This document shows, piece after piece, positions 8,096-15,799 of a stretch of 64,000 nucleotides of DNA. The notes under the pieces were generated by a model. That model saw nothing but the letters and a program-made list of their open reading frames with translations, did no database searches and had not been told where the DNA came from. The position numbers and the translations under genes were made by a program. Origin of the DNA: Lacipirellula limnantheis (GTDB taxonomy: Bacteria > Planctomycetota > Planctomycetia > Pirellulales > Lacipirellulaceae); the NCBI RefSeq assembly GCF_007746075.1, contig NZ_CP036339.1, positions 5,609,786-5,673,785 on the forward strand. Direction: 5' to 3'. The stretch's first letter is position 1, and the number at the start of each line of letters is the position of its first letter.

Positions 8096-8103
8096 CGAAT
8101 GAT

Positions 8104-8275
8104 TAACCGCAGAGGACGCGGCGTGCGCAGAGTAAGGAGCCGCACATCACGCTAAAGGTTGTTAACGAGCCGCATCAAGAATCTGCCCCGTAATCTCATT
8201 GATTTGCATAGCGATTCTCACCCTCCCAACACCCTCTCCAAACTCTCCGTGTCCTCCGCGCACTCCGCGGTGAAA
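8104..8275. repeat. Word-built inverted repeat overlapping a coding end
   Basis: Left arm about 8104-8130 (ACCGCAGAGGACGCGG...) and right arm about 8248-8275 (...CTCCGCGCACTCCGCGGT) are imperfect reverse complements. The right arm lies inside the 3' end of the radical SAM gene and encodes its residues TAECAEDTE. The words match the GGACACGGAG/GCACAGAG class. Confidence 0.65.
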
Positions 8276-9768
8276 TCCTGCATCAGCCGCGGCAACTTCA
8301 CCCGCCCATCCCGATAAAGCAGGTTGTACGCCGAGAATGGCACCAAGTGTCCGCTCGGCAGCACGAAGTGGACGCACGCCTTCATCTCTTGCCGTACGTC
8401 AAAGTTGTACGCGTCCATAAAGCTAGTCGTGGTGATGCGGAAAACGTCCTCCGGCCCCAAATCTTCCAGGAGCGCCCGGCCGAAAAACTCCTGAGCGACC
8501 CGGTCGCTCGCAGACTTCGCCTCGCCACGGCCGTCGTCGACATGACGCACATCGCCAGCAACGCTCCCCGTCAGCACTGGCAACAACTGGCTTGGGTCGC
8601 CGCAACCGCAATCCACGCCGCCGCAGGCCATCCGCGAGAGATATTCGCCGATCAGCTCCCGCGCCCGTTCGCGATTGAACGTGATCCGTCCGGAGAGCAG
8701 ATCGAGATGGTTGTCGAGGTCGACGAACCGCGCGAGCGGCACGACCTCGCCGCCGCTGCGATAGGCGTACGCCAACGAGTGGGCGTTGGGATGAGCGCAC
8801 GGCAGCGGCGCGAAATCGCTCTCCACCCAGCCGCCGGCACCGCCCAGGCCCGTCTGGTCGCAAATGCCCCGCAGAATATCGGGGAACGTCACCCGGCGTT
8901 CCAACTCCGCCGGCAACAAATGTCGTCCCACATAGCTGGCCGGCTGAAAGCTCACCCCGGTCACCCACGGCCGTTCCAATCCAAACTCCACCAGCTTTCC
9001 CAACTCGTGATCGTTCACGCCGGGCTGCACGGTCGACACGAGAATCGTCCGCACTCCCGCGGCGCCGAGACGTTCAATCGCCCGCAGTTTCGTCTCCACC
9101 ATCGATTCGCCGCGCAGCGTGCGACAGCCCTGGTCGTCAAAGCCGTCGAACTGCAAATAGACTTCGGTCCGCCCCCGCTGTTCCGCCAGGGCGTCGACCA
9201 GCGCTTGATCATGCGCCAGCCGCAGGCCGTTCGTGTTGATCATCACAATGTCGATCGGCTGGTCGCAAGCGTACCGCCAGATCGAGAGGAACTCGGGATG
9301 GATCGTCGGCTCGCCCCCCGAGAGTTGCAAAATCTCCGGACGCCCTTCCACCGCGACGAGTCGATCAATCGCACGGCGACACTCTGCAAACGACAGATGC
9401 TTCCCGCCGGGGCCGCTCGAAGCAAAGCACATCGGGCATTCCAGATTGCACGACGACGTGATCTCCAGCAGGCCAATGCAGGTGTGCTGTTCGTGCTCGG
9501 TGCAGAGCCCGCAATCGAAGGGGCAGCCAAGCTTCGGCTCGACGCCGAACTCGTTCGGCATCTTCCCAGGCAAGCTGTAGTCCGTTCGGTCCCACCAGCG
9601 CACGTCAGAGCAGACGAAATCTTCCCGCCGTCCATGCGTGGGGCAGCGCTTGCGAAAATAAACGCGCCCCCCGCGCTCGACGATCTTCGCCGGCACGAGG
9701 GTCAGACATTCGGGACACAGGCTCTGCGTCGCCCCGAGAAACGTGTAGTCGCGCAGCGTAATTCCCAT
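8218..9768 (-). CDS. Radical SAM protein, Tes (tetraether lipid synthase)-like
   Basis: 516 residues. Cysteine motifs in order: LCPEC with KRCPTHG (residues about 18-46, rubredoxin-like knuckles), GCPFDCGLCTEHEQHTC (about 81-97), the radical SAM cluster site CNLECPMCF (about 106-114), and a Cys-rich MACGGVDCGCG block near residue 378. SAM-binding LSGGEP is present near residue 145. This multi-cluster plan matches the archaeal Tes enzyme, which joins two lipid tails by C-C bonds; bacterial homologues are known, but their products are mostly unproven. Start and stop overlap (TGATG) with the upstream membrane-protein gene, indicating coupled translation. The final 20 or so residues are repeat-encoded. 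Confidence 0.7.
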   Translation of the reverse strand: MGITLRDYTFLGATQSLCPECLTLVPAKIVERGGRVYFRKRCPTHGRREDFVCSDVRWWDRTDYSLPGKMPNEFGVEPKLGCPFDCGLCTEHEQHTCIGLLEITSSCNLECPMCFASSGPGGKHLSFAECRRAIDRLVAVEGRPEILQLSGGEPTIHPEFLSIWRYACDQPIDIVMINTNGLRLAHDQALVDALAEQRGRTEVYLQFDGFDDQGCRTLRGESMVETKLRAIERLGAAGVRTILVSTVQPGVNDHELGKLVEFGLERPWVTGVSFQPASYVGRHLLPAELERRVTFPDILRGICDQTGLGGAGGWVESDFAPLPCAHPNAHSLAYAYRSGGEVVPLARFVDLDNHLDLLSGRITFNRERARELIGEYLSRMACGGVDCGCGDPSQLLPVLTGSVAGDVRHVDDGRGEAKSASDRVAQEFFGRALLEDLGPEDVFRITTTSFMDAYNFDVRQEMKACVHFVLPSGHLVPFSAYNLLYRDGRVKLPRLMQDFTAECAEDTESLERVLGG

Positions 9769-10349
9769 CAGGGCTTCACCTCAATGTCGCGCAAGTACCG
9801 GCGTCGCGACCATTGCCCGAGCTTCACGACGCCCCAAATCGAAAGCAACCCCGCGACCCCCACGCCAAGCGCCAACAAGAGCAGTCCCGGCTCGTTCCCG
9901 TCCGCGCCGAACGCGAAAGCGCACACCGCACAGAAACAGCAGAACGCCGCAAATCCCACCACAGTCGCCAACACCATCGCCACGACGAACGACGTCGCCG
10001 CGAGGCCAATCTTCTCGGAAGGACTGACGCGTACTCCCGCCGCCTCGCGCCGGCGGACCACTTTGGCCGTGCGCACCAACACCGGTGCGAGCAGCACGCA
10101 CACAATCACTCCCAAACCCGGCGCCGCCGCGAGCAAGCCGCAGCAAATCGCAATCAGCGTCGTGATCAGCAGCATCGTGCTCAACGAAAACGACGCTCCG
10201 CGATGAGACGGTGCAACGGGTGAGCGCGCCGGGGCGAGGCTCGATCCATCCAACGACTCCCCGCAAAGCCAGCAGCGACTCGCGTCAGGCGGAACCACCG
10301 CCTGGCAGTGAGGGCAGACAACGTCGAGCGGCACGAAGGCGTCGCTCAT
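9768..10349 (-). CDS. Zinc-ribbon membrane protein of unknown function
   Basis: 193 residues. An N-terminal zinc ribbon (CPHC at residue 12 and CWLC about residue 27) is followed by a linker and four hydrophobic segments in two pairs (about residues 57-90 and 115-170). Such zinc-ribbon plus membrane proteins are common and uncharacterised in planctomycetes. The gene overlaps its upstream neighbour by 4 nt (ATGA) and the Tes-like gene by 1 nt, so all three are probably translated from one transcript. Confidence 0.7.
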   Translation of the reverse strand: MSDAFVPLDVVCPHCQAVVPPDASRCWLCGESLDGSSLAPARSPVAPSHRGASFSLSTMLLITTLIAICCGLLAAAPGLGVIVCVLLAPVLVRTAKVVRRREAAGVRVSPSEKIGLAATSFVVAMVLATVVGFAAFCCFCAVCAFAFGADGNEPGLLLLALGVGVAGLLSIWGVVKLGQWSRRRYLRDIEVKP

Positions 10350-11032
10350 ACGCCCCCTCCTTTCTCAGCGCTGCAAAGCCGGGCATATTCGCCCGCTAGA
10401 TGGCGCGATTGCCGCACCACCTGCCCCGCAAATACCCCGCACAGCGCGATCGCCGCGAGCATCACCAGCTGCTCGAACCGCGGCACGCTCAGATCAACCG
10501 TCGCCTCGCGGCCAAACCGCTCGGGCCACTTCGCCACGCCAAGCGTGCAGACATACCCCGCGACCGACGCCGCGGTCGCCAGCCGCACCACCGGCAGACT
10601 GAACCGCAGCGCCGCCAGGACGATGATCAGAAAATAGCCGACCGTCAGCGGACTACGCGGCCCGTCGGCGATCCCAAGCACGCAGGTCAGCATCACGACG
10701 TCGACGCAAGTCGTCGCCGCAGACATCCAGCGCGGGAACACGCGGTTCCGCAAGCAAAGCAGCACCATCGCCGCGACGGCCGCCCAGGCCAACGCCAGCA
10801 GCGTCGCCAGCAGATGGAACCGGCGATCAATCGCCCCCGGCTCGCTCAGCTTCAAGACCGACCAGGCCGGCAACCGCCCCTGGCTCGCCAGGTAGTTCCA
10901 CAAGTGAAGCGAGTAGAACACGGCGATTGCCGCAATGCGCAACAGATTCGCCCGCGCCTCGCCATGATACTGCTGCCACCGCTGGGCAATATGCCAAGCT
11001 CGGTCGCCGGCCGATTCAGCGGAACTCATCAA
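10346..11032 (-). CDS. Multispan membrane protein of unknown function
   Basis: 228 residues with about six hydrophobic segments between residues 30 and 205 and a short polar C-terminal tail (GQVVRQSRHLAGEYARL). The layout resembles the membrane sensor half of histidine kinases or cyclases, but no catalytic domain follows. It is the first gene of the coupled trio leading to the Tes-like enzyme. Function is not recognised. Confidence 0.65.
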   Translation of the reverse strand: MMSSAESAGDRAWHIAQRWQQYHGEARANLLRIAAIAVFYSLHLWNYLASQGRLPAWSVLKLSEPGAIDRRFHLLATLLALAWAAVAAMVLLCLRNRVFPRWMSAATTCVDVVMLTCVLGIADGPRSPLTVGYFLIIVLAALRFSLPVVRLATAASVAGYVCTLGVAKWPERFGREATVDLSVPRFEQLVMLAAIALCGVFAGQVVRQSRHLAGEYARLCSAEKGGGV

Positions 11033-11071
11033 CGTCTCTCCCGCGCAGTGCGCCGATTCTTCAGAAAGTCA

Positions 11072-11467
11072 TTAGGGCGTTTTAGCGACGGCTTCAATGA
11101 TGTACTTGGTCAGCAGCGACGCGCCGAAACCCCATGAGAAACTCATCAGCGTGCCGATGGTGATGTATTCGGCTTCCAAACGGTTTTTGTGATCGTTCAG
11201 TTCGCCGAAGCGAAAGACGCTCTTCGCTGCCACGAGAAAGCCGACTCCCTCGATCTGGCCCGTCATCACAAACAGGAAGATCAAGAATCGCTCGAGCTGG
11301 CCGATGAGTTTGCCTCCGTCAGGAAATCCTCGCTCTGCACTGCTCGCGGCTTGCTCGTGAGCATCTTTTAATTTGGCTGTGTAGGTCGCTAAATAAAGAT
11401 TGACGACCCAACCCCCTAAGAATGCGGTGGCCATCGCCCCGACAATCCAGATTAGCGCTGCGGTCAT
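11072..11467 (-). CDS. Small membrane protein, DUF3307-like C-terminal region
   Basis: 131 residues with three membrane segments (about 5-28, 60-85, 105-127). The stretch LERFLIFLFVMTGQ followed by FLVAAKSVFRF and EYITIGTLMSF resembles the C-terminal part of DUF3307 proteins. Those are commonly encoded next to SatD-family genes, and here a SatD-like gene lies immediately upstream on the same strand. A perfect 21-bp palindrome sits just before this gene. The family's function is unknown. Confidence 0.65.
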   Translation of the reverse strand: MTAALIWIVGAMATAFLGGWVVNLYLATYTAKLKDAHEQAASSAERGFPDGGKLIGQLERFLIFLFVMTGQIEGVGFLVAAKSVFRFGELNDHKNRLEAEYITIGTLMSFSWGFGASLLTKYIIEAVAKTP

Positions 11468-11507
11468 AGGCCTTCGTCTAGTTGGAAGCTTAATATAGCG
11501 CCTGCGG

Positions 11508-11528
11508 GCTATAACAGACTGTTATAGC
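11508..11528. promoter_or_regulatory. Perfect 21-bp palindrome, candidate operator
   Basis: The palindrome has 10-bp halves GCTATAACAG and CTGTTATAGC around a central A. A further TATAGCGCC half-site lies at about 11494. It is placed between the SatD-like gene and the start of the DUF3307-like gene; on the minus strand a TATATT hexamer (11491-11496) lies downstream of it, suggesting that the site covers a promoter. The SatD-like protein with its C-terminal helix-turn-helix region is the obvious candidate ligand (inference). Confidence 0.6.
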
Positions 11529-11537
11529 GCCCAGAAG

Positions 11538-12209
11538 CTATTTTTCGTCAAAAGCCGCCCAGAATTCCTCGAATTGGGCGATCGCTCGAGAAATAGCCGG
11601 CCAACAGGCCCGGCGCAAATGCCGATTTACCGTGGATTGTTCAATCGGCGGAGCCCACTGCTCGCCAATTTCTACCTGAGTCCAGCCTCTGATTGCCCCT
11701 TGAACTGCTTGCGACTGCTTCTCCCGCCAATCGCGCGTGACAATGGCGTCAATCAAATCGAACGTCAAATCCCAACGAACCGTCGCTTCACGAGAACTGG
11801 CTGCGAAGCCCATCCGTCGCTTTCCCAACTCGCCGGCCAACAATTCTCCGGAGAGACGAAACGCTTGGCCATCTCCCTCAGAGACTCGCTTTCCTGGAAC
11901 AAAGTCGATCGGCCCGATCCCGACGGCAAACCGCGTATCTCGTTGAAGCTCGGCCGCCCGCAGATAGGCCCGATAAAACAGTCCCGCCGCTAACGTCTTG
12001 CCGGGATTCGTCAACAAAATCTGCCACGAATCTCCACTAAAGACGTCCACCCCGAGCGGCATCACGCGTTTGCCGAGCCACTTCTGCAGAGCGTCGGATC
12101 CCTCCTTCATCACAAAGAACAGCTTCTCGCGTTCAATTGGACCAATCTTCGTAGACTGGACGATGTCGCCCGAAACCACGCCATAGAGTTGATCCAATTG
12201 AACTTGCAT
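11538..12209 (-). CDS. SatD-like regulatory protein
   Basis: 223 residues from the ATG at 12209, chosen because the family start LYGVVSGDIVQSTKI follows at once; the longer open frame upstream has no family similarity. The N-terminal part carries GVDVFSGDSWQIL and RAYLRAAELQRDTRFAVGIG, a nucleotide-cyclase-like fold typical of SatD. The C-terminal WTQVEIGEQWAPPIEQSTVNR segment looks like a helix-turn-helix for DNA binding. It is paired with the downstream DUF3307-like membrane gene, a recurrent association. Ligand and process are unknown. Confidence 0.7.
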   Translation of the reverse strand: MQVQLDQLYGVVSGDIVQSTKIGPIEREKLFFVMKEGSDALQKWLGKRVMPLGVDVFSGDSWQILLTNPGKTLAAGLFYRAYLRAAELQRDTRFAVGIGPIDFVPGKRVSEGDGQAFRLSGELLAGELGKRRMGFAASSREATVRWDLTFDLIDAIVTRDWREKQSQAVQGAIRGWTQVEIGEQWAPPIEQSTVNRHLRRACWPAISRAIAQFEEFWAAFDEK

Positions 12210-12315
12210 CCCGCGAACCATTCCTTGCTTTTGATCATCGAGTGTAAAACACACCCTCGGAGAGCGCTCCAAACAACGCCAATATAGCCGGCAGAGAATC
12301 GAAGCGTTACTGCGA

Positions 12316-12560
12316 TTACCCTTCCGCCCGCCTGGCCGGACCCTGCCGGAAGCTGATCTCCATCCGATTCCAGGCATTCATTGACGCCACGATGACCGTC
12401 AAGTCGACGATCTCCTGGTCCGAGAAGTGCCGCCCCAGTTCCTCGAACACGTCATCCGGCACGCCCGTCTGCGACACGAGCGTCACCGACTCGGCCCACG
12501 CCAGCGTTGCTCGCGCTTCGTGCGAATGTAGATCAACGCTCGCGAGAAACGAATGCCCTT
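12316..12560 (-). pseudogene. Carboxymuconolactone decarboxylase-family remnant
   Basis: Only the C-terminal part of a CMD/AhpD-like protein is readable: ATLAWAESVTLVSQTGVPDD, then HFSDQEIVDLTVIVASMNAWN and RMEISFR. Just before it, VDLHSHEAR resembles the segment that normally follows the catalytic CxxC, about 25 residues further upstream, which suggests an internal deletion. The rest of the gene is absent and the sequence runs directly into the 3' end of the PEP-CTERM gene. The upstream boundary is approximate. Confidence 0.65.
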
Positions 12561-13186
12561 CGCCACACACCGGCGGCAAATAGTCCCAGCGTCGTCCCGA
12601 CCCATGCAGATGTTGGTTCAGGAACCAAGATGGCCGTGATACTTCCAGACACGCCAAACCGCATTCGCCGCGTTGCGAGATCGGCGCCGGAAAGCGACCA
12701 TTCAGCGCTCTCCCAATCGAAATCGCTGAGATCGACCGGTAACTGCGGCGAGCTATCGAATTCATTGGCATCGGTATCCCGAAATCGAACCGAAAGTGCA
12801 TAGACATAGAATGGATCAAGCCAAGTCGTCGGCCCGATTGAATCGAAACCGTGTGAGAACTCGTCGATCAGCACGCCTCCCCCGATCGATTGATTGTTAC
12901 GCGCGCGAATGTAGTTGTAATCGCTGGGGACAACGAGCGACCGAGTCGACAAGTTGATTGCGATCGTGGCACGGTAGCGATCCGTGCCCAGTTTCTCTGA
13001 CGGGGCGTCGTTGAAAGTGAAAAAACCTGTGACCTCTTGGGCAATTTGCAAATCGCCCAAGATCATTCCGTCATTGGACGCGATCTGATCGATCGTTCCC
13101 TTAAAGTACGTTGTGGTCGTGGCACCGCTGGCGAACTCCACGGCGGCGCTGCCGATAAACAGGCAAAGTAGGAAAGTGGCCTTCAT
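12533..13186 (-). CDS. PEP-CTERM sorting-domain protein
   Basis: 217 residues from the ATG at 13186, chosen because a signal peptide (MKATFLLCLFIGSAAVEFASGA) starts there. The mature part is a beta-rich domain of unknown function with FKGTIDQIASNDG and TGFFTFNDAPSEKLGTD, a pattern frequent in PEP-CTERM proteins. The C-terminal anchor is VPEPTSAW followed by a hydrophobic stretch and arginines (GLFAAGVWRR), the recognition tail for exosortase-type processing and cell-surface delivery. The last residues (AFVSRER) overlap the CMD remnant, so the end of the gene may be altered. Confidence 0.75.
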   Translation of the reverse strand: MKATFLLCLFIGSAAVEFASGATTTTYFKGTIDQIASNDGMILGDLQIAQEVTGFFTFNDAPSEKLGTDRYRATIAINLSTRSLVVPSDYNYIRARNNQSIGGGVLIDEFSHGFDSIGPTTWLDPFYVYALSVRFRDTDANEFDSSPQLPVDLSDFDWESAEWSLSGADLATRRMRFGVSGSITAILVPEPTSAWVGTTLGLFAAGVWRRAFVSRER

Positions 13187-13348
13187 AGGTTTTCCAGCCG
13201 GAACGAATGACTCGGAGGATGCGATCTGCACGAAATAGCAAACGCTTGAAGTATAGTTAAACATCTAGTTGGCCGTCCCTGATTGCATGAGATATTTTGT
13301 TCGGTCAATGCGAAGCCCTACAATTACCTGTTTTTTTTGCGTCGGTCT

Positions 13349-13696
13349 TCAAACCCTCTTCGCTTTGACCTGGGCGTAGATTCTTTCCGGCGCGGCCTCG
13401 AAGTACTTGAATAGCGCAGGGCAGAGCCACCCCTCCAACTGAAATTGCGGGCTGAAGTACCAGTTGCCGCCCATCTCCTCTCGCCGCCAGTCAAACTCGT
13501 AGCGACTCCCAGGAAACGGGTTGAGCGAAAATAAGATCGTCACGCCTTGGTCGGCGTCTTCGATGCCCTCGACCATGCGGTCGATGATGACGTCAGCGCC
13601 GGCGACGAACGGCTCCTGCACCAACCCGACGGCAGAGTCGTCGAATACCCAAATACCTTGAACCTTGTAGGGGTGAATGGCGATGATCGAATTCAT
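13349..13696 (-). CDS. DUF6717-like small protein
   Basis: 115 residues, no signal or membrane segment. Features are MNSIIAIHPYKVQGIWVFDD at the start, LVQEPFVAGADVIIDRMV, and GGNWYFSPQFQLEGWLCPAL near the end. The pattern matches what I recall of the DUF6717 family, which has no assigned function; the family name is from memory. It stands alone between two intergenic stretches. Confidence 0.65.
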   Translation of the reverse strand: MNSIIAIHPYKVQGIWVFDDSAVGLVQEPFVAGADVIIDRMVEGIEDADQGVTILFSLNPFPGSRYEFDWRREEMGGNWYFSPQFQLEGWLCPALFKYFEAAPERIYAQVKAKRV

Positions 13697-14487
13697 GACT
13701 GAGGCTCCCGGAATGCTTTTCTACCAAGAAGAGGACTTCGGGACGCTCAACAAGTTCGGTCGCCGACGGTCTTTATATAGCCAGACGATTTTAAGACTTG
13801 GCTACAGAAATTGGCCACCTGACTCGCTAGGATGCGTTATCCCGGAGGGGCGTGCTGCCCGCAGAGCGGCCACAGAATATTGAAGATCAAACGGCGGCTC
13901 AGCAGGAACTTCGCCCTCCCCATAGGCTCTTTGATAACTCAACCAACCTCGCGCCGCCGACCATCGTGCGGCTCGGCGAACTGCCGCGCCGCGCGTCACT
14001 TGCTCGGCCCTTTCCCTTGCAGGACCTAATAGGGCAAGCAGCAACCAAGTCCTGAATCCTGAGGCCCCCTCCCCTTGAGGGGGAGGGTTAGGGAGGGGTG
14101 AATGATCCGTGTAACAACGACCCATTCACTCCCCAGCCCTCCCCGCAAGGGGGAGGGAACCAGAAGCGTCTGAAACTATTACTGGCTGTCGAAGACGCTT
14201 TCTTCAAACCATGGACCACGCCAACCCAACAACTGCCGCCCCCCTGTCGCCTCACCGGCGTCACTGAACACCAGGCGACAGTCCGAAACCCAAGCGACGC
14301 AATCACTTAAGCCAGCCTGACGCCTGTCGCCCAAAATGCATGAGGCGACACACGACGCCAAGCGACAGCCCCAGGCAGCCATTGACCACCCGCCCCAAGC
14401 CCGGTAATTTGAGCGATTCGCCTTACTCCCCTCGCCCCTCGCTGGGCGACTGGAACTTTATCGGGCTCCCCACTCGGAGCACCTGCC
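13697..14487. other. Gene-free region rich in repeats
   Basis: No convincing gene is seen. It holds a GGCTCAGCAGGAACTTCGCC-type repeat (about 13890-13920), a CCTCCCC/GGGGAGG inverted repeat (14064-14105 with 14125-14160) and a stretch with several GGCGACAG/CTGTCGCC words (14240-14380). Open frames here encode repeat-derived peptides. The promoter of rpmF presumably lies near the right end. Confidence 0.5.
14064..14160. repeat. Inverted repeat of CCCTCCCC words
   Basis: Left arm CCCCCTCCCCTTGAGGGGGA followed by GGGTTAGGGAGGGG; right arm CTCCCCAGCCCTCCCCGC and AAGGGGGAGGG. Each arm is itself partly self-complementary. The arms are separated by about 20 nt. Confidence 0.65.
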
Positions 14488-14667
14488 ATGGCCGTCCCAA
14501 AGCGTAAACACTCCAACTCCCGCACCGGCAAGCGTCGTTCGCACCACGGTTTGAAGCCGAAAGAGCTGCAGTCGTGCCCCAAGTGCGCCACTCCACAGCC
14601 GAGCCACGTGATCTGCCCGAACTGCGGCCACTACATGGGCCGCACGATGGTCGAGACCGAGGAGTAA
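14488..14667 (+). CDS. rpmF: 50S ribosomal protein L32
   Basis: 59 residues beginning MAVPKRKHSNSRTGKRRSHH, the typical L32 start. A complete zinc ribbon is present (CPKC about residue 30, CPNC about residue 43), so this is the zinc-binding form. As in many bacteria rpmF precedes fatty acid synthesis genes, here fabD 89 nt downstream, but plsX and fabH are absent between them. Confidence 0.95.
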   Translation: MAVPKRKHSNSRTGKRRSHHGLKPKELQSCPKCATPQPSHVICPNCGHYMGRTMVETEE

Positions 14668-14675
14668 GAAGGCGG

Positions 14676-14755
14676 CGGGCAGCAGACTTCAGGCATCAGG
14701 CAGTTAAGAATCGAGCCTTTAGCTCCTGAAGCCTGTAGCCGACAGCCTGAAGCCT
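14676..14755. repeat. Inverted repeat of CTGAAGCCT words between rpmF and fabD
   Basis: Left arm GCAGCAGACTTCAGGCATCA and right arm CCTGAAGCCTGTAGCCGACA with a further AGCCTGAAGCCT. It fills the whole gap and ends within 2 nt of the fabD start codon. Confidence 0.65.
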
Positions 14756-14756
14756 A

Positions 14757-15665
14757 ATGAAGACCGCATTCCTCTTTCCCGGACAGGGCGCTCAAACCGT
14801 CGGCATGGGCGCTGAGTTGGCCGCGACGCTGCCCGCGGCCCGCGAGTTGTTCGATCGATCGGCGTCGATCCTCGGCTACGATCTGCTCAAGCTTTGCGCC
14901 GAAGGCCCAGCAGAGCAGCTCAACGCCACCGAGTTCAGCCAACCGGCGCTGTTTGCTTGCAGCTTAGCGGCGCTAGAAAAGTTTCGGGCCGAGCAGCCGC
15001 AGATCGTCGACGAGTGTGCGGTCACCGCCGGCCTCAGCCTGGGCGAGTACACGGCGCTCGTCTTCGCCGGCGCGATGGACTTCGAGACGGGCCTTCGCCT
15101 GGTCCAAGAACGCGGTCGCGCGATGCAAGCCGCCGCCGACCTGACGCCGAGCGGCATGGTCAGCCTCCTCGGCATGGAACGAGAGAAGATCGAAGAGATC
15201 TGCAACGAGGCTCGCGGCGGCGACGTCCTGCAGGTGGCCAACCTGCTCTGCCCCGGCAACATCGTCGTCTCCGGCAATCGAGAGGCATGCAGCCGCGTTG
15301 CGCAGCTGGCCGAAGCCGCCGGCGCGATGAAGGTGATTCCGCTCACCGTGGCCGGCGCCTTCCACACGCCGTTGATGCAGCCCGCCTACGATCGCCTCGC
15401 CAAGGCCGTCGCCGACGCCAAGATCGTCTCGCCGCGAATCCCAGTGATCTCGAACGTCGATGCCGAGCCCCACAGCGACCCCGCGGAGATTCGACAACTG
15501 CTCGTTAGGCAGCTGGTAAGCCCAGTGCAGTGGGAAGAATCGATGCGTCGCCTGCTCGGCCATCACGGCGTCGAGCGCGCCTACGAAATCGGCCCCGGCC
15601 GCGTGCTGACCGGCCTGATGAAACGAATCGACCGAAAATTCGCGTGCGAAAACGTCGCAGCGTAA
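14757..15665 (+). CDS. fabD: Malonyl-CoA:ACP transacylase
   Basis: 302 residues, normal length. FabD transfers malonyl from CoA to acyl carrier protein, feeding chain elongation. The motif FPGQGAQ is at residue 7, the nucleophile motif GLSLGEY near residue 92, and the catalytic His in AGAFHTPLM near residue 200; QERGRAMQ supplies the Arg that binds the malonyl carboxylate. It opens the fabD-fabG-acpP-fabF run. The start codon follows directly on an inverted repeat, so no clear ribosome binding site is visible. Confidence 0.95.
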   Translation: MKTAFLFPGQGAQTVGMGAELAATLPAARELFDRSASILGYDLLKLCAEGPAEQLNATEFSQPALFACSLAALEKFRAEQPQIVDECAVTAGLSLGEYTALVFAGAMDFETGLRLVQERGRAMQAAADLTPSGMVSLLGMEREKIEEICNEARGGDVLQVANLLCPGNIVVSGNREACSRVAQLAEAAGAMKVIPLTVAGAFHTPLMQPAYDRLAKAVADAKIVSPRIPVISNVDAEPHSDPAEIRQLLVRQLVSPVQWEESMRRLLGHHGVERAYEIGPGRVLTGLMKRIDRKFACENVAA

Positions 15666-15666
15666 G

Positions 15667-15751
15667 CAAATGACCAATCACCAAGCACCAATGACCAACA
15701 GATTTCCGTCGCACGGTTCTATTGATCGTTGGGATTTGGTCATTGGTCATT
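15667..15751. repeat. Inverted repeat of CCAATGACCAA words between fabD and fabG
   Basis: Left arm 15667-15698 (AATGACCAATCACCAAGCAC then CAATGACCAA) and right arm 15732-15751 (GGATTTGGTCATTGGTCATT). It starts right after the fabD stop. Confidence 0.7.
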
Positions 15752-15799
15752 CAGTTCCCACGTGTGATTAAAAATTCCAAACAACCTTGGGCACACGCC

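Noticed and set aside
8347..10206. 619-residue plus-strand open frame
   Set aside because: It is antisense to the Tes-like gene and its neighbour; composition is His/Arg/Ala-rich with no motif, while the minus-strand frames have clear family signatures.
12561..12819. N-terminal half of the minus-strand frame containing the CMD remnant
   Set aside because: It is the out-of-frame shadow of the PEP-CTERM gene; only the part below about 12560 resembles CMD.
13802..14125. 107-residue minus-strand open frame
   Set aside because: Its peptide (SPLPNPPPQGEG, AYGEGEVPAEP) is encoded by dispersed repeats, not by a gene.
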